A DNA stretch of 17,288 nucleotides from Holophaga sp. Its GTDB lineage: Bacteria; Acidobacteriota; Holophagae; Holophagales; Holophagaceae. The notes below the pieces were generated by a model. That model did not search any database. It was not told the origin of the DNA and was given only the letters and a program-made list of their open reading frames with translations. The translations under genes and the position numbers were made by a program. The stretch covers positions 1 through 17,288 of the forward strand of contig JARLGP010000104.1 in assembly GCA_031292735.1 (NCBI GenBank), read 5' to 3'. Shown piece after piece: positions 1 to 8,330 of the stretch (position 1 is its first letter; every line of letters starts with the position of its first letter).

Positions 1-60
1 CCGGGCGCCGGCGGCGGTCCAGGGTGGACTTTCCCCGAGCCGTTGCCCCAGACTGGTGCC

Positions 61-1398
61 ATGGACCTGCTGAACCACCTCCCCGAAGCCACCGTCATCA
101 CCGCCGCCGACCTGCTGGAGGGCTACCGGCGGGACGAGTCCCACGTGGTGGGGGAGCTGCCGCTGGCCGTGGTGCGGCCCAGGGGGCCGGCGGCCCTGCG
201 GGAGCTGGTGCGGCTGGCCAAGGCCGAAGGGTTCGGCCTGGTGCCCAGGGGCGCCGGCACCGGCAAGGCCGGGGGCTGCACCCCCATGCCCCGGAACGTG
301 GTGGTGGACATGCGGGACTACCCGGGCGCCATCCTGGTGAACGCGCCGGATCTCTGCCTGCACGCCCCCGCCAGCGCCATGCTGAAAGAGGTGAAGGAGG
401 CCGCCCGGGCCCATGGCCTGTTCTATCCCCCCGACCCGAACTCCTGGGAGCAGTGCGCCTTCGGCGGAACCCTGGCCACCAACGCCGGCGGCCCCAGCGC
501 CTGCAAGTACGGCATGACCCGCGCCTGGGTGCTGGCCGTGGAAGCGCTCATGGACGACGGCGAACTGCACACCTTCGGCATTCCCAGCGTCAAGTGCAAC
601 ACCGGCCCCAATCTGGGCCAGCTGCTGGTGGGCAGCGAAGGCATCTTCGGGATCATCGTGGCGGCCACGGTGCGCCTGCTGCCCGCCCCGGCCCAGCTGC
701 TCACCCTGCTGCTGCCCATGGATCGCTGGCACGACCTGCTGGACCTGCCGGGCCAGCTGGTGGCGGCCGGCTACCTGCCCTCCGCCTTCGAGTTCTGGGA
801 TCCGGCGGTGCTCCAGGAGCTGCGCGCCCACGGCCCGGAGGAGGCCCGGCGGCTCCCGGGAGAGGCCCTGGCACTGCTGGAGTTCGATGACCGGGACTGC
901 CAGTCGGACGGCTTCCTGGAAGGCCTGCTGACCGCCCTGGGGCCCATGGCGGAGCACCTGCAGTCCGCCACCGACGCCCGCCAGCGGGAGGCCCTCTGGG
1001 CGGTGCGGCGGGTGACCTCCTCCCACCTCAAGGAGCGCTACCCCAGGAAGGTAAGCGAGGACATCGTGGTGCCCCGCACCCGGATCCGGGAGTTCTTCCA
1101 GAAGCTGGAAGGCCTGGGGCTGCCCACGGTCACCTATGGCCACCTGGGCGACGGCAACCTGCACGTGAACCTGCTCCAGGCGGGAACCACCGAACCGGCC
1201 GCGCTGGAAGGCCAGCTGATGGCCCTGTTCCAGCTGTGCGTGGGACTGGGCGGCGCCATCAGCGGCGAGCACGGCATCGGCCGGGCCAAACGGGACGCTT
1301 TTCTTCAATTCGCCGATCCCTACCAGCTGCATGCGATCCGGGCCATCAAGCGAGCCTTGGATCCGGCGCTGATTTTTAACCCCGGGAAGGTGGTCTGA
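61..1398 (+). CDS. FAD-linked oxidase, GlcD/D-lactate dehydrogenase type
   Basis: Predicted flavoprotein that oxidises a 2-hydroxy acid such as glycolate or D-lactate; the exact substrate cannot be read from sequence. It is 445 residues from the ATG. The N-terminal FAD-binding domain shows PRGAGTGKAGG (62-72) and PDPNSWEQCAFGG (124-136) followed by TNAGG. The C-terminal FAD-oxidase domain shows HLGDGNLHVN (361-370) and SGEHGIG (401-407), and the protein ends in the family signature IFNPGKVV. The length is slightly below the usual 460-500. The ATG at 61 was chosen because homology begins just after it. An in-frame TTG lies at 43, and the frame stays open to the left edge, so a longer N-terminus is not excluded. 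No clear Shine-Dalgarno precedes the ATG. The phosphodiesterase gene follows 44 nt downstream on the same strand. Confidence 0.9.
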   Translation: MDLLNHLPEATVITAADLLEGYRRDESHVVGELPLAVVRPRGPAALRELVRLAKAEGFGLVPRGAGTGKAGGCTPMPRNVVVDMRDYPGAILVNAPDLCLHAPASAMLKEVKEAARAHGLFYPPDPNSWEQCAFGGTLATNAGGPSACKYGMTRAWVLAVEALMDDGELHTFGIPSVKCNTGPNLGQLLVGSEGIFGIIVAATVRLLPAPAQLLTLLLPMDRWHDLLDLPGQLVAAGYLPSAFEFWDPAVLQELRAHGPEEARRLPGEALALLEFDDRDCQSDGFLEGLLTALGPMAEHLQSATDARQREALWAVRRVTSSHLKERYPRKVSEDIVVPRTRIREFFQKLEGLGLPTVTYGHLGDGNLHVNLLQAGTTEPAALEGQLMALFQLCVGLGGAISGEHGIGRAKRDAFLQFADPYQLHAIRAIKRALDPALIFNPGKVV

Positions 1399-1442
1399 AG
1401 GCCGCCGGTGGGCGCATGATTGAGTGGAAACAGGAGTCTTGC

Positions 1443-2090
1443 ATGTCCATTCTGATCGGTCACCGGGGCTATTCCGCCCTTCATCTGGAAAATTCCATGG
1501 AGGCCTTCCGGGCCGCCCTGGCCGCGGGCATGGCCGGGTTCGAACTGGACGTGCAGCCCACCACCGACGGGGTCTGCCACGTGCTGCACGACGACGACCT
1601 GAAGCGCACCGCCCGTCAGCCGGGCATCCTGCGCAAGCTGAAATCCGCCGAGCTGCCCCTGCTGAACAACGGCGAGACCGTGCCCAAGCTGGTGGATGTG
1701 CTGGCCCTGCCCGCACGGCTGGTGAACGTGGAGCTGAAGGGCGAGCCCGGCTGGAAGCAGGCCCTGGCCGCGGTGGAAGGCGCCGGGGCGCTGGACCGGG
1801 TGCTGTTCAGCAGCTTCGAGCACAGCGAGGTGTTCCAGCTCTGGTCGGTGTGCCACGAGGCCCGCTGCGGCCTGCTGTGGGAAACCGAGGAGGCCGCGGA
1901 CCTGACCGCGGAGACCCTGGCCGAACTGCCCGAGCAGCTCATGCTCCACCTCTCCCTGGACGCCATCAAGGCCCGCCCTGAGTTCTGGGCGCCGCACAAG
2001 TCCCGCCTGGCCCTGTGGGGCATGAACAGCCCGGCGGATGCCCAGGGCCTCGGCTTCGAGCCGGCCATCCTCATCAGCAACGGCCTCTAA
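1443..2090 (+). CDS. Glycerophosphodiester phosphodiesterase family protein
   Basis: Predicted metal-dependent hydrolase that splits glycerophosphodiesters from phospholipid turnover into sn-glycerol-3-phosphate and an alcohol. The 215-residue protein opens with IGHRGY (5-10) and LENSMEAF (15-22). It continues with FELDVQPTTDG (33-43), the catalytic HD pair at 49-50 and VELKG (96-100). These supply the HR, E-D, H and E residues of the GDPD active site. It is a little shorter than the common 240-250 residues. The usual C-terminal 'TD' signature reads ISN here. No signal peptide is seen, so it is probably cytosolic. The start at 1443 has AGGAG at 1432-1436, 6 nt upstream; an in-frame ATG at 1416 has no such site. 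It is likely co-transcribed with the upstream oxidase, but a functional link is not obvious. Confidence 0.9.
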   Translation: MSILIGHRGYSALHLENSMEAFRAALAAGMAGFELDVQPTTDGVCHVLHDDDLKRTARQPGILRKLKSAELPLLNNGETVPKLVDVLALPARLVNVELKGEPGWKQALAAVEGAGALDRVLFSSFEHSEVFQLWSVCHEARCGLLWETEEAADLTAETLAELPEQLMLHLSLDAIKARPEFWAPHKSRLALWGMNSPADAQGLGFEPAILISNGL

Positions 2091-2103
2091 TTTTATTTTT
2101 CTC

Positions 2104-2121
2104 GGGGAACCTTGTTTCCCC
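2104..2121 (+). other. Short inverted repeat after the phosphodiesterase gene
   Basis: GGGGAA (2104-2109) and TTCCCC (2116-2121) can pair around a 6-nt loop, 14 nt after the stop codon. The T-rich run lies before the stem (2091-2100), not after it. It is therefore not a standard intrinsic terminator for the plus-strand transcript, although it may still help end or stabilise that message. Confidence 0.35.
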
Positions 2122-2181
2122 CGGACGCATGTTGGATGTGGAGAGGGTTCCCAAACTCCCCCCTTGCATTCTTGCCCAGGG

Positions 2182-2204
2182 GTGTTCGATTGGCTCCCGA
2201 ACAC
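2182..2204. repeat. 7-bp inverted repeat in the convergent gap
   Basis: GTGTTCG (2182-2188) is repeated in inverted form as CGAACAC (2198-2204), separated by 9 nt. It lies between two convergent genes, so it is more likely an RNA 3'-end hairpin than an operator. No T-run adjoins it. Confidence 0.35.
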
Positions 2205-2239
2205 ATAGAAGGCCGGCAATGCAGAACAGTGGCGAAGCG

Positions 2240-2267
2240 AAGGCCCCCGCAGCAATGCGGGGGCCTT
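2240..2267 (-). terminator. Strong hairpin, probable bidirectional terminator for the folC operon
   Basis: A perfect 12-bp stem, AAGGCCCCCGCA (2240-2251) with TGCGGGGGCCTT (2256-2267), encloses a 4-nt loop. It lies 22 nt past the folC stop on the minus strand and about 150 nt past the plus-strand phosphodiesterase stop. The T-tract is short (TT, then CGCTTCG on the minus strand), so termination is inferred mainly from stem strength and the position between convergent genes. Confidence 0.75.
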
Positions 2268-2289
2268 CCAGCGTCTGGGGGGGATGGGC

Positions 2290-3537
2290 TCAGAAGGTGG
2301 GGCCCATGCCCAGCGCCTTGAGCAGGTCGCCGATGAAGTAGAGCGAGCCGCACACCAGCCGGGGCGCGTCCAGCGGGGCCGTGCGGTTGGGCTCCCGGAG
2401 GCGCCGGGCGGCGGTTTCCATGTCCACCACCTCCCGGTCGGCGCCCCACAGGTCCCGGAGCACCTCGGCGGTGGCATAGCGGGGGTTGCTGGTGCCGCGC
2501 ACCAGGGTGATGGAGGCCGGCTGCATGGTGCGCAGTTCGGCCTTGATGCCGGTGAGGTCCTTGTCGCCCATGGCGCTGAACATCATGTGGGGCTTGACTC
2601 CGGTGGCCCGGGCGTGGGCGGCCAGGGAGCGGGCGCCGTCGGGGTTGTGGGCGCCGTCCATGAACACGTTGGCGAGCCCGGGGACGGCCCACAGCCGGCC
2701 CGGCCAGGTGGTGGCCTCGATGCCCGCCCAGGCCGCCGCCTCCGTGACGGGGAAGCCCAGCTGGGTGAGGCCCCGGAGCGCCTCCCAGGCGGTGGCCAGG
2801 TTGTCCAGCTGGTGCCTGCCGGCCAGCTGCAGCCGGTGCCCCTGCACCAGGCTGTGGTCCCAGGCCAGGAGCTCGGCCTGGATCCGGGGGGACGGGTGGA
2901 ACACCGGCCGGCACTCCAGCAGGGGCTCCAGCCAGGCGGGGTCCAGGGTCGGGCCCAGCACCATGGGCCGGCCGGTGCGGGCGGTGCACAGCTTCTCCCG
3001 GGCGATCTCCTCCCGGGTCTTGCCCAGGTAGGACATGTGGTCCATTTCCACGTTGGTGAGGATGCTCAGCACCGGCTCGGAGGCGTTGGTGGCGTCCCAG
3101 CGGCCGCCCATGCCCACTTCCACCACGGCGATGTCCATGCGCGCCTCCCGGAAGGCCAGGAAGGCGGCGGCGATCATCAGTTCGAAATAGGTGGCCTGGA
3201 TGCCCAGGCGGATTTCCGCGGCGAACGCTTCGCCCAGCAGGCGGTCCAGGGTGGTTTCGGACACCGGGGCGCCGTCCACCCAGATCCGTTCGGCGGGGGA
3301 GACCAGGTGCGGGGAGCTGGTCCATCCGGTCCGGAGGCCGCAGGCGCGCAGGGCGTGGGCCAGGAAGGCGCCGGTGGAGCCCTTGCCGTTGGTGCCGGCC
3401 AGGAGCACCACCGGGAAGCTGTCCTGGGGCTTGTCCAGGGCCTCCAGGAGCTTCCTGGGGTTCTCCAGGCCGCACTTGATGCCCCAGTGGCCCCGGGTGG
3501 TCAGCGCGTGCAGGTGGGGCAGGCTGGCGTCAGTCAT
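2290..3537 (-). CDS. folC: Bifunctional dihydrofolate / folylpolyglutamate synthase
   Basis: Mur-ligase-family enzyme that adds glutamate to dihydropteroate and/or tetrahydrofolate with ATP, in cytosolic folate biosynthesis. The 415-residue protein has the P-loop GTNGKGS (48-54), then SPHLVSPAERI and the core motif VVEVGMGGRWDATN. These are followed by DHMSYLGKTREEIAREK and the C-terminal-domain motifs MDGAHNPDGA and FSAMGDKD. The length is typical. The ATG overlaps the accD stop by 8 nt, which suggests translational coupling. It is the last gene of the parA-parB-accD-folC operon and is followed by the 2240-2267 hairpin. accD-folC adjacency is common in bacteria and supports the assignment. 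Whether it has both activities or only one cannot be told from sequence. Confidence 0.95.
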   Translation of the reverse strand: MTDASLPHLHALTTRGHWGIKCGLENPRKLLEALDKPQDSFPVVLLAGTNGKGSTGAFLAHALRACGLRTGWTSSPHLVSPAERIWVDGAPVSETTLDRLLGEAFAAEIRLGIQATYFELMIAAAFLAFREARMDIAVVEVGMGGRWDATNASEPVLSILTNVEMDHMSYLGKTREEIAREKLCTARTGRPMVLGPTLDPAWLEPLLECRPVFHPSPRIQAELLAWDHSLVQGHRLQLAGRHQLDNLATAWEALRGLTQLGFPVTEAAAWAGIEATTWPGRLWAVPGLANVFMDGAHNPDGARSLAAHARATGVKPHMMFSAMGDKDLTGIKAELRTMQPASITLVRGTSNPRYATAEVLRDLWGADREVVDMETAARRLREPNRTAPLDAPRLVCGSLYFIGDLLKALGMGPTF

Positions 3538-4390
3538 GGGCCGGCACCGGCTGGGTCATCCAGTCCAGGGTGAGCGCCACGAAATCGCGCAGCTTGTCCC
3601 GGGGGACGACCTTGTCGACCATGCCGTGCTCCAGCAGGAACTCGGAGCGCTGAAAGCCCTCCGGAAGCGTCTGCTTGATGGTTTGCTCGATGACCCGGGG
3701 GCCGGCGAAGCCGATCAGCGCCTTGGGCTCGGCGATGTTGAGGTCGCCCAGCATGGCGAAGCTGGCGCTGACCCCGCCGGTGGTGGGATCGGTGAGGATG
3801 GAGAGGTAGGCCAGGCCGGCGCTGTCCAGCCGGGCCAGGGCGGCGCTCACCTTGGCCATCTGCATGAGCGAAAGGGTGCCTTCCTGCATGCGGGCGCCGC
3901 CGGAGCAGCTGACGATGATGTAGGAGGCCTTGCTGGCCAGCGCCCGTTCGGCGCCCAGCTTCAGCTTCTCGCCCACCACGCAGCCCATGCTGGCGGCCAG
4001 GAAATCCCAGTCCATCACCGCCAGCACCACGGGATGGCTCTTCAGGGTGCCTTCCACCACGATGACCGCGTCATGATTGTGGCCGGCGGCATGGAGCTTT
4101 TCCAGCTGCTCGGCATAGGACTTGACCGCGACGAAGTGGAGCGGGTCGGTGCTGCGCAGGGCTGCGAACAATTCCTTGAACCCGGGGTCCATGAGCGCCG
4201 CCAGCCGTTCGTCCACCCCGACCCGGAAGTGGTAGCCGCACTTGGGGCAGACGTTGTGGGTATTGATCAGCTCGGCCCGGTAGATCAGTTCCCGGCAGGC
4301 GTCGCACTTGATCCAGAGCCCCTCGGGCACCCGGACGGTCTTTTCCTCCACGGCGATCTTTTGTTGGCGTTTCTTGACGAACCAGGACAT
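3530..4390 (-). CDS. accD: Acetyl-CoA carboxylase carboxyltransferase subunit beta
   Basis: Beta half of the carboxyltransferase that moves CO2 from biotin to acetyl-CoA, giving malonyl-CoA for fatty-acid synthesis; it pairs with AccA, which is encoded elsewhere. The 286-residue protein has the N-terminal four-cysteine zinc ribbon (C29, C32, C48, C51). The crotonase-like core has SGGARMQEG (163-171), LTDPTTGGVSASFAM (199-213) and GFAGPRVIEQT (227-237). The length is normal. The ATG has GAGG-type Shine-Dalgarno bases about 5 nt upstream. It begins 29 nt after the parB stop, and its own stop overlaps the folC start, so it lies inside the operon. Confidence 0.96.
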   Translation of the reverse strand: MSWFVKKRQQKIAVEEKTVRVPEGLWIKCDACRELIYRAELINTHNVCPKCGYHFRVGVDERLAALMDPGFKELFAALRSTDPLHFVAVKSYAEQLEKLHAAGHNHDAVIVVEGTLKSHPVVLAVMDWDFLAASMGCVVGEKLKLGAERALASKASYIIVSCSGGARMQEGTLSLMQMAKVSAALARLDSAGLAYLSILTDPTTGGVSASFAMLGDLNIAEPKALIGFAGPRVIEQTIKQTLPEGFQRSEFLLEHGMVDKVVPRDKLRDFVALTLDWMTQPVPAHD

Positions 4391-4419
4391 GGTGCCTCAC
4401 TTCCTCTCGGATCCTGCCA

Positions 4420-5280
4420 TCATCGGCCGGCCGGACCCTTTTTCAAGCCCTCGAACAGGCGATCCAGTTCCGCCTCGCTGGCGTAGTGCAGGGTGAGCGC
4501 GCCGCCCTTGCCCCTGGGCTTGATTTCCACCCGGGCGCTCCACACCTGGGTCAACTCCTCGGCGGCGGCCTTGAGGAAGACCGCCTGGGGGTGGCGCTGC
4601 TTGACCTTGATTTGCCGGGCCCGGCCGATCTGCAGGACCCGGGCTTCCAGGGCGCGCACGCTCAGCTGCCGGGCCACCACTTCCTCGGCCAGCTGGTCCT
4701 GGGTCCGCGGCTCTTCCACCCCCAGCAGCACCTTGCCGTGGCCGGTGGACAGCTTGCCGGACATGATCATCTCCTGGAGCCGGGTGGGCAGGCGCAGCAG
4801 GCGAAGGGTGTTGGCCACCTGGGGACGGGACTTGCCGACCCGGTCGGCCACCTGCTCCTGGGTGAGGCGCAGGTGCTCGCCCAGTTGGAAGTAGGCCTTG
4901 GCTTCCTCGATGGGATTCAGTTCCTGGCGCTGGATGTTCTCCACCAGGGCGAACTCCAGCAGGCGGTCGTCGGGGATGTCCTTCACCACCACCGGCACCA
5001 TGGCCAGCCCGGCCTTGCGCGCCGCCCGCCAGCGCCGCTCGCCGGCGATGATCTCGAACTGCTCGCCCACCCGGCGGGCCACGATGGGCTGGACCATGCC
5101 GTGGATCTTCAGGCTGGTGGCCAGGTCGTTCAGCAGGGCTTCGTCGAAATAGGTGCGCGGCTGGTGCCGGTTGGGCACCAGGGAGCCCACCGGTACTTCG
5201 CGCTGGCTGGCATCCTCGGGGGCCATCTGGCTCATGAGGGAGGTGAGGCCGCGGCCCAGGGCAGGACGTTTGGGGATCAT
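4420..5280 (-). CDS. parB: Chromosome-partitioning protein ParB (Spo0J family)
   Basis: Centromere-binding CTPase that loads at parS sites, spreads along DNA and works with ParA to segregate the origin region. The 286-residue protein shows a family-typical N-terminus (ALGRGLTSLM), NRHQPRTYFDE (37-47) and the CTP-binding arginine patch GERRWRA (80-86). It also has ENIQRQELN (114-122), a helix-turn-helix at about 139-163 and a C-terminal dimerisation region. An in-frame upstream start at 5322 is rejected because ATG 5280 has a perfect AGGAGG 6 nt upstream and begins at the conserved sequence. The start overlaps the parA stop as ATGA, indicating tight coupling. No full parS palindrome was found in the window. 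Confidence 0.95.
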   Translation of the reverse strand: MIPKRPALGRGLTSLMSQMAPEDASQREVPVGSLVPNRHQPRTYFDEALLNDLATSLKIHGMVQPIVARRVGEQFEIIAGERRWRAARKAGLAMVPVVVKDIPDDRLLEFALVENIQRQELNPIEEAKAYFQLGEHLRLTQEQVADRVGKSRPQVANTLRLLRLPTRLQEMIMSGKLSTGHGKVLLGVEEPRTQDQLAEEVVARQLSVRALEARVLQIGRARQIKVKQRHPQAVFLKAAAEELTQVWSARVEIKPRGKGGALTLHYASEAELDRLFEGLKKGPAGR

Positions 5281-6062
5281 GCGGGTCCTCCTGGAAGGGA
5301 GGCCTCTTCCAGCTCCAGCCACTCCCGGGCCAGGTTCAGGTAGGCCTGGGCCCCCTTGGAGCGGAGGTCGTAGAAGGCGACCGGTTTGCCGTGGCTGGGC
5401 GCTTCCGCCAGCCGGATGTTGCGCGGGATGTGGGTATTGAACACCTTGCCGGGGAAGGCGTTGCGCACTTCCTGGGCGACGGCCGAACCCAGGTTGGTGC
5501 GCTCCTCGGCCATGGTGAGCAGGATCCCGCCCAGCTTGAGCCGGGGGTTCGGCCCGGCCTGCACCCGGCGGATGGTCTCCATCAGCTCGGCCAGCCCGTC
5601 CATGGCCAGGAACTCGCAGGGCATGGGCACGATCACTTCATCGGCGGCGGCCAGCGCGTTGAGGGTGATCATGCCCAGGCTGGGCGGGGGATCGATGAGG
5701 ATGAAGTCGTAGTTTTCCAGCAGCGGCTCCAGGGCCTGCCTCAGCACCTGCAGTTCGGGCAGTTCGAACAGCTCGAATTCCAGTTGGGCCAGGTCCTTGC
5801 CCGCGGGGATCATCTGCAGCATGGGCACTTCGGTGGTGAGGATGAGCGCCTGGGCCGGGGCCCCCTTCATCAGCGCGAAGGCGCCGGCCCGGTGATCTGG
5901 CTTGGGGAAGCCCAGGCCGGTGGTGCTGTGCCCCTGGGGATCGAAGTCCACCAGCAGGACCAGCTTTTCCATCATGGCCAGGGACGCGGCCAGATTGATC
6001 GCCGAGGTGGTCTTGCCCACGCCCCCCTTCTGATTGGCCAGCACGATGATCCTCGCGGTCAT
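5277..6062 (-). CDS. parA: Chromosome-partitioning ATPase ParA (Soj family)
   Basis: Walker-type ATPase that forms the DNA-bound gradient on which ParB-parS complexes move. The 261-residue protein starts with the deviant Walker A motif QKGGVGKTT (11-19), with signature lysine K12. It continues with the A' region VDFDPQGHSTTG and the Walker B strand ILIDPPPSLG. The C-terminal NTHIPRNIRLAEAPSHGKP segment is typical of chromosomal Soj proteins. No N-terminal helix-turn-helix extension is present, which separates it from type Ia plasmid ParA. It is first in the operon, with parB overlapping by 4 nt. The usual mnmG/rsmG neighbours are absent; ftsB and eno lie upstream on the same strand. The Shine-Dalgarno is weak. 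Confidence 0.95.
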   Translation of the reverse strand: MTARIIVLANQKGGVGKTTSAINLAASLAMMEKLVLLVDFDPQGHSTTGLGFPKPDHRAGAFALMKGAPAQALILTTEVPMLQMIPAGKDLAQLEFELFELPELQVLRQALEPLLENYDFILIDPPPSLGMITLNALAAADEVIVPMPCEFLAMDGLAELMETIRRVQAGPNPRLKLGGILLTMAEERTNLGSAVAQEVRNAFPGKVFNTHIPRNIRLAEAPSHGKPVAFYDLRSKGAQAYLNLAREWLELEEASLPGGPA

Positions 6063-6121
6063 GTCAGGACCCCAGGATCAGTTCGGGCAAAAAATCACGT
6101 CGGAGCAATGGACGACCTCAG

Positions 6122-6156
6122 CTGTGGAACATGGCAAAGTCTATCAGGTTCCACAG
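6122..6156. repeat. Inverted repeat between ftsB and parA (operator, leader hairpin or terminator)
   Basis: CTGTGGAAC (6122-6130) is mirrored by GTTCCACAG (6148-6156), a perfect 9-bp inverted repeat with a 17-nt spacer. It lies about 60 nt upstream of the parA start and 20 nt after the ftsB-like stop. The halves GTGGAAC and GTTCCAC resemble parS half-sites (GTTYCAC/GTGRAAC) but in the reversed order and far apart, so it is not a parS. No T-run follows in either direction. Its role as an operator or RNA hairpin is inferred from position only. Confidence 0.5.
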
Positions 6157-6175
6157 GGAATGGGTCGGGCGAGGA

Positions 6176-6484
6176 CTAGCGGCGGTTGCCCGGATCGCGG
6201 AAGGTGTAGATGGTTTCGCCGGGCCGGGCGAGGCCCTGCTGGCGGGCGAGGGCCTCGTACAGCTCGGGATCCTTGGCGGCCAGGCGGCGCACTTCCTGGT
6301 TCAGCTCCAGATTGGAACGGCGCATCTTCTGCAGCTGGATCAGCTGGTCGGCCATTTCCACCTGGCGCTTGCGCAGGCTGGGCACCCCGTCGGGGGACAG
6401 CAGCAGGATGCAGGCGGAGGCCAGCCCTGAGATCACCAGCACCGCCCAAAGGGTGCTGGATTTCAGGAGCCAGGCCGAAGTCAT
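6176..6484 (-). CDS. ftsB: FtsB/DivIC-family septum formation protein
   Basis: Small bitopic division protein, expected to form the FtsQ-FtsL-FtsB type complex that activates septal peptidoglycan synthesis. The 102-residue protein has a short cytoplasmic N-terminus, one hydrophobic membrane segment at about 11-30 and a coiled-coil-type helix at about 36-70. The family C-terminal block follows: KDPELYEALARQQGLARPGE, then TIYTF. The start at 6484 lies 4 nt after the enolase stop, with no strong Shine-Dalgarno, so it is probably translationally coupled to eno. An in-frame extension upstream would overlap eno and has no family similarity. The eno-ftsB pairing is known in other bacteria. The family call is good; FtsB versus DivIC naming is a matter of lineage. 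Confidence 0.85.
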   Translation of the reverse strand: MTSAWLLKSSTLWAVLVISGLASACILLLSPDGVPSLRKRQVEMADQLIQLQKMRRSNLELNQEVRRLAAKDPELYEALARQQGLARPGETIYTFRDPGNRR

Positions 6485-6488
6485 GTGG

Positions 6489-7814
<1,326 letters not shown>

Positions 7815-8330
7815 CTACTTCTTGGTGGCCTTCTTGGCAGGGGCCTTCTTGGCGACGGCCTTCTTCACGGGGGCCTTTTTCGCCACGACCTTCTTGGCCG
7901 GGGCCTTCTTGGCGACAGCCTTCTTCACGGGGGCCTTCTTCGCCACGACCTTCTTGACCGGGGCCTTCTTGGCGACGGCCTTCTTCACGGGGGCCTTTTT
8001 CGCCACGGCCTTCTTGACCGGGGCCTTCTTGGCGACGGCCTTCTTCACGGGGGCCTTTTTCGCCACGGCCTTCTTCACGGGAGCCTTCTTGGCGACGGCC
8101 TTCTTCACGGGGGCCTTCTTGGCCACGGGCTTCTTGGCCGCGGGCTTCTTGGCCGCGGGCTTCTTGGCAGCAGGCTTCTTGGCCGCGGGCTTCTTGGCCG
8201 CAGGCTTCTTGGCTGCAGGTTTCTTGGCGGCCGGCTTCCTGGCTGCCAGCTTCTTCGGTGCAGCGCTTACCTCGGCAGTGTCGCTGGCGACGGCCACGGT
8301 GGTCTCGTCGGGCTGATGGATTTGTTCCAT
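7815..8330 (-). CDS. Possible internal-start product: free histone-H1-like protein
   Basis: Same frame and stop as the 7815-9296 gene, but starting at an internal ATG preceded by AAGGAG (8337-8342) at 6 nt. This is a better ribosome site than that of the full-length gene. The 171-residue product would begin with an acidic and polar head ([20 protein letters not shown]), followed by LAARK, seven PAAKK units and one PVAKK. Nine ten-residue APxKKxVAKK units and the end APAKKATKK complete it. Such basic repeats bind DNA without sequence specificity in H1-like proteins (AlgP, BpH1, Hc2). The stand-alone length and domain make-up are normal for that class, so this may be the ancestral gene unit. 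Translation from this start is inferred, not shown. Confidence 0.55.
   Translation of the reverse strand: MEQIHQPDETTVAVASDTAEVSAAPKKLAARKPAAKKPAAKKPAAKKPAAKKPAAKKPAAKKPAAKKPVAKKAPVKKAVAKKAPVKKAVAKKAPVKKAVAKKAPVKKAVAKKAPVKKAVAKKAPVKKVVAKKAPVKKAVAKKAPAKKVVAKKAPVKKAVAKKAPAKKATKK

Noticed and set aside
151..168. CCACGTGG core resembling the centre of a parS site
   Set aside because: The flanks do not continue the palindrome, and the sequence is explained by codons for ESHVVG in the oxidase. No full parS was found anywhere in the window.
2284..3573. 429-residue plus-strand frame opposite folC
   Set aside because: It is antisense to the clear folC gene and its glycine-rich translation has no motif.
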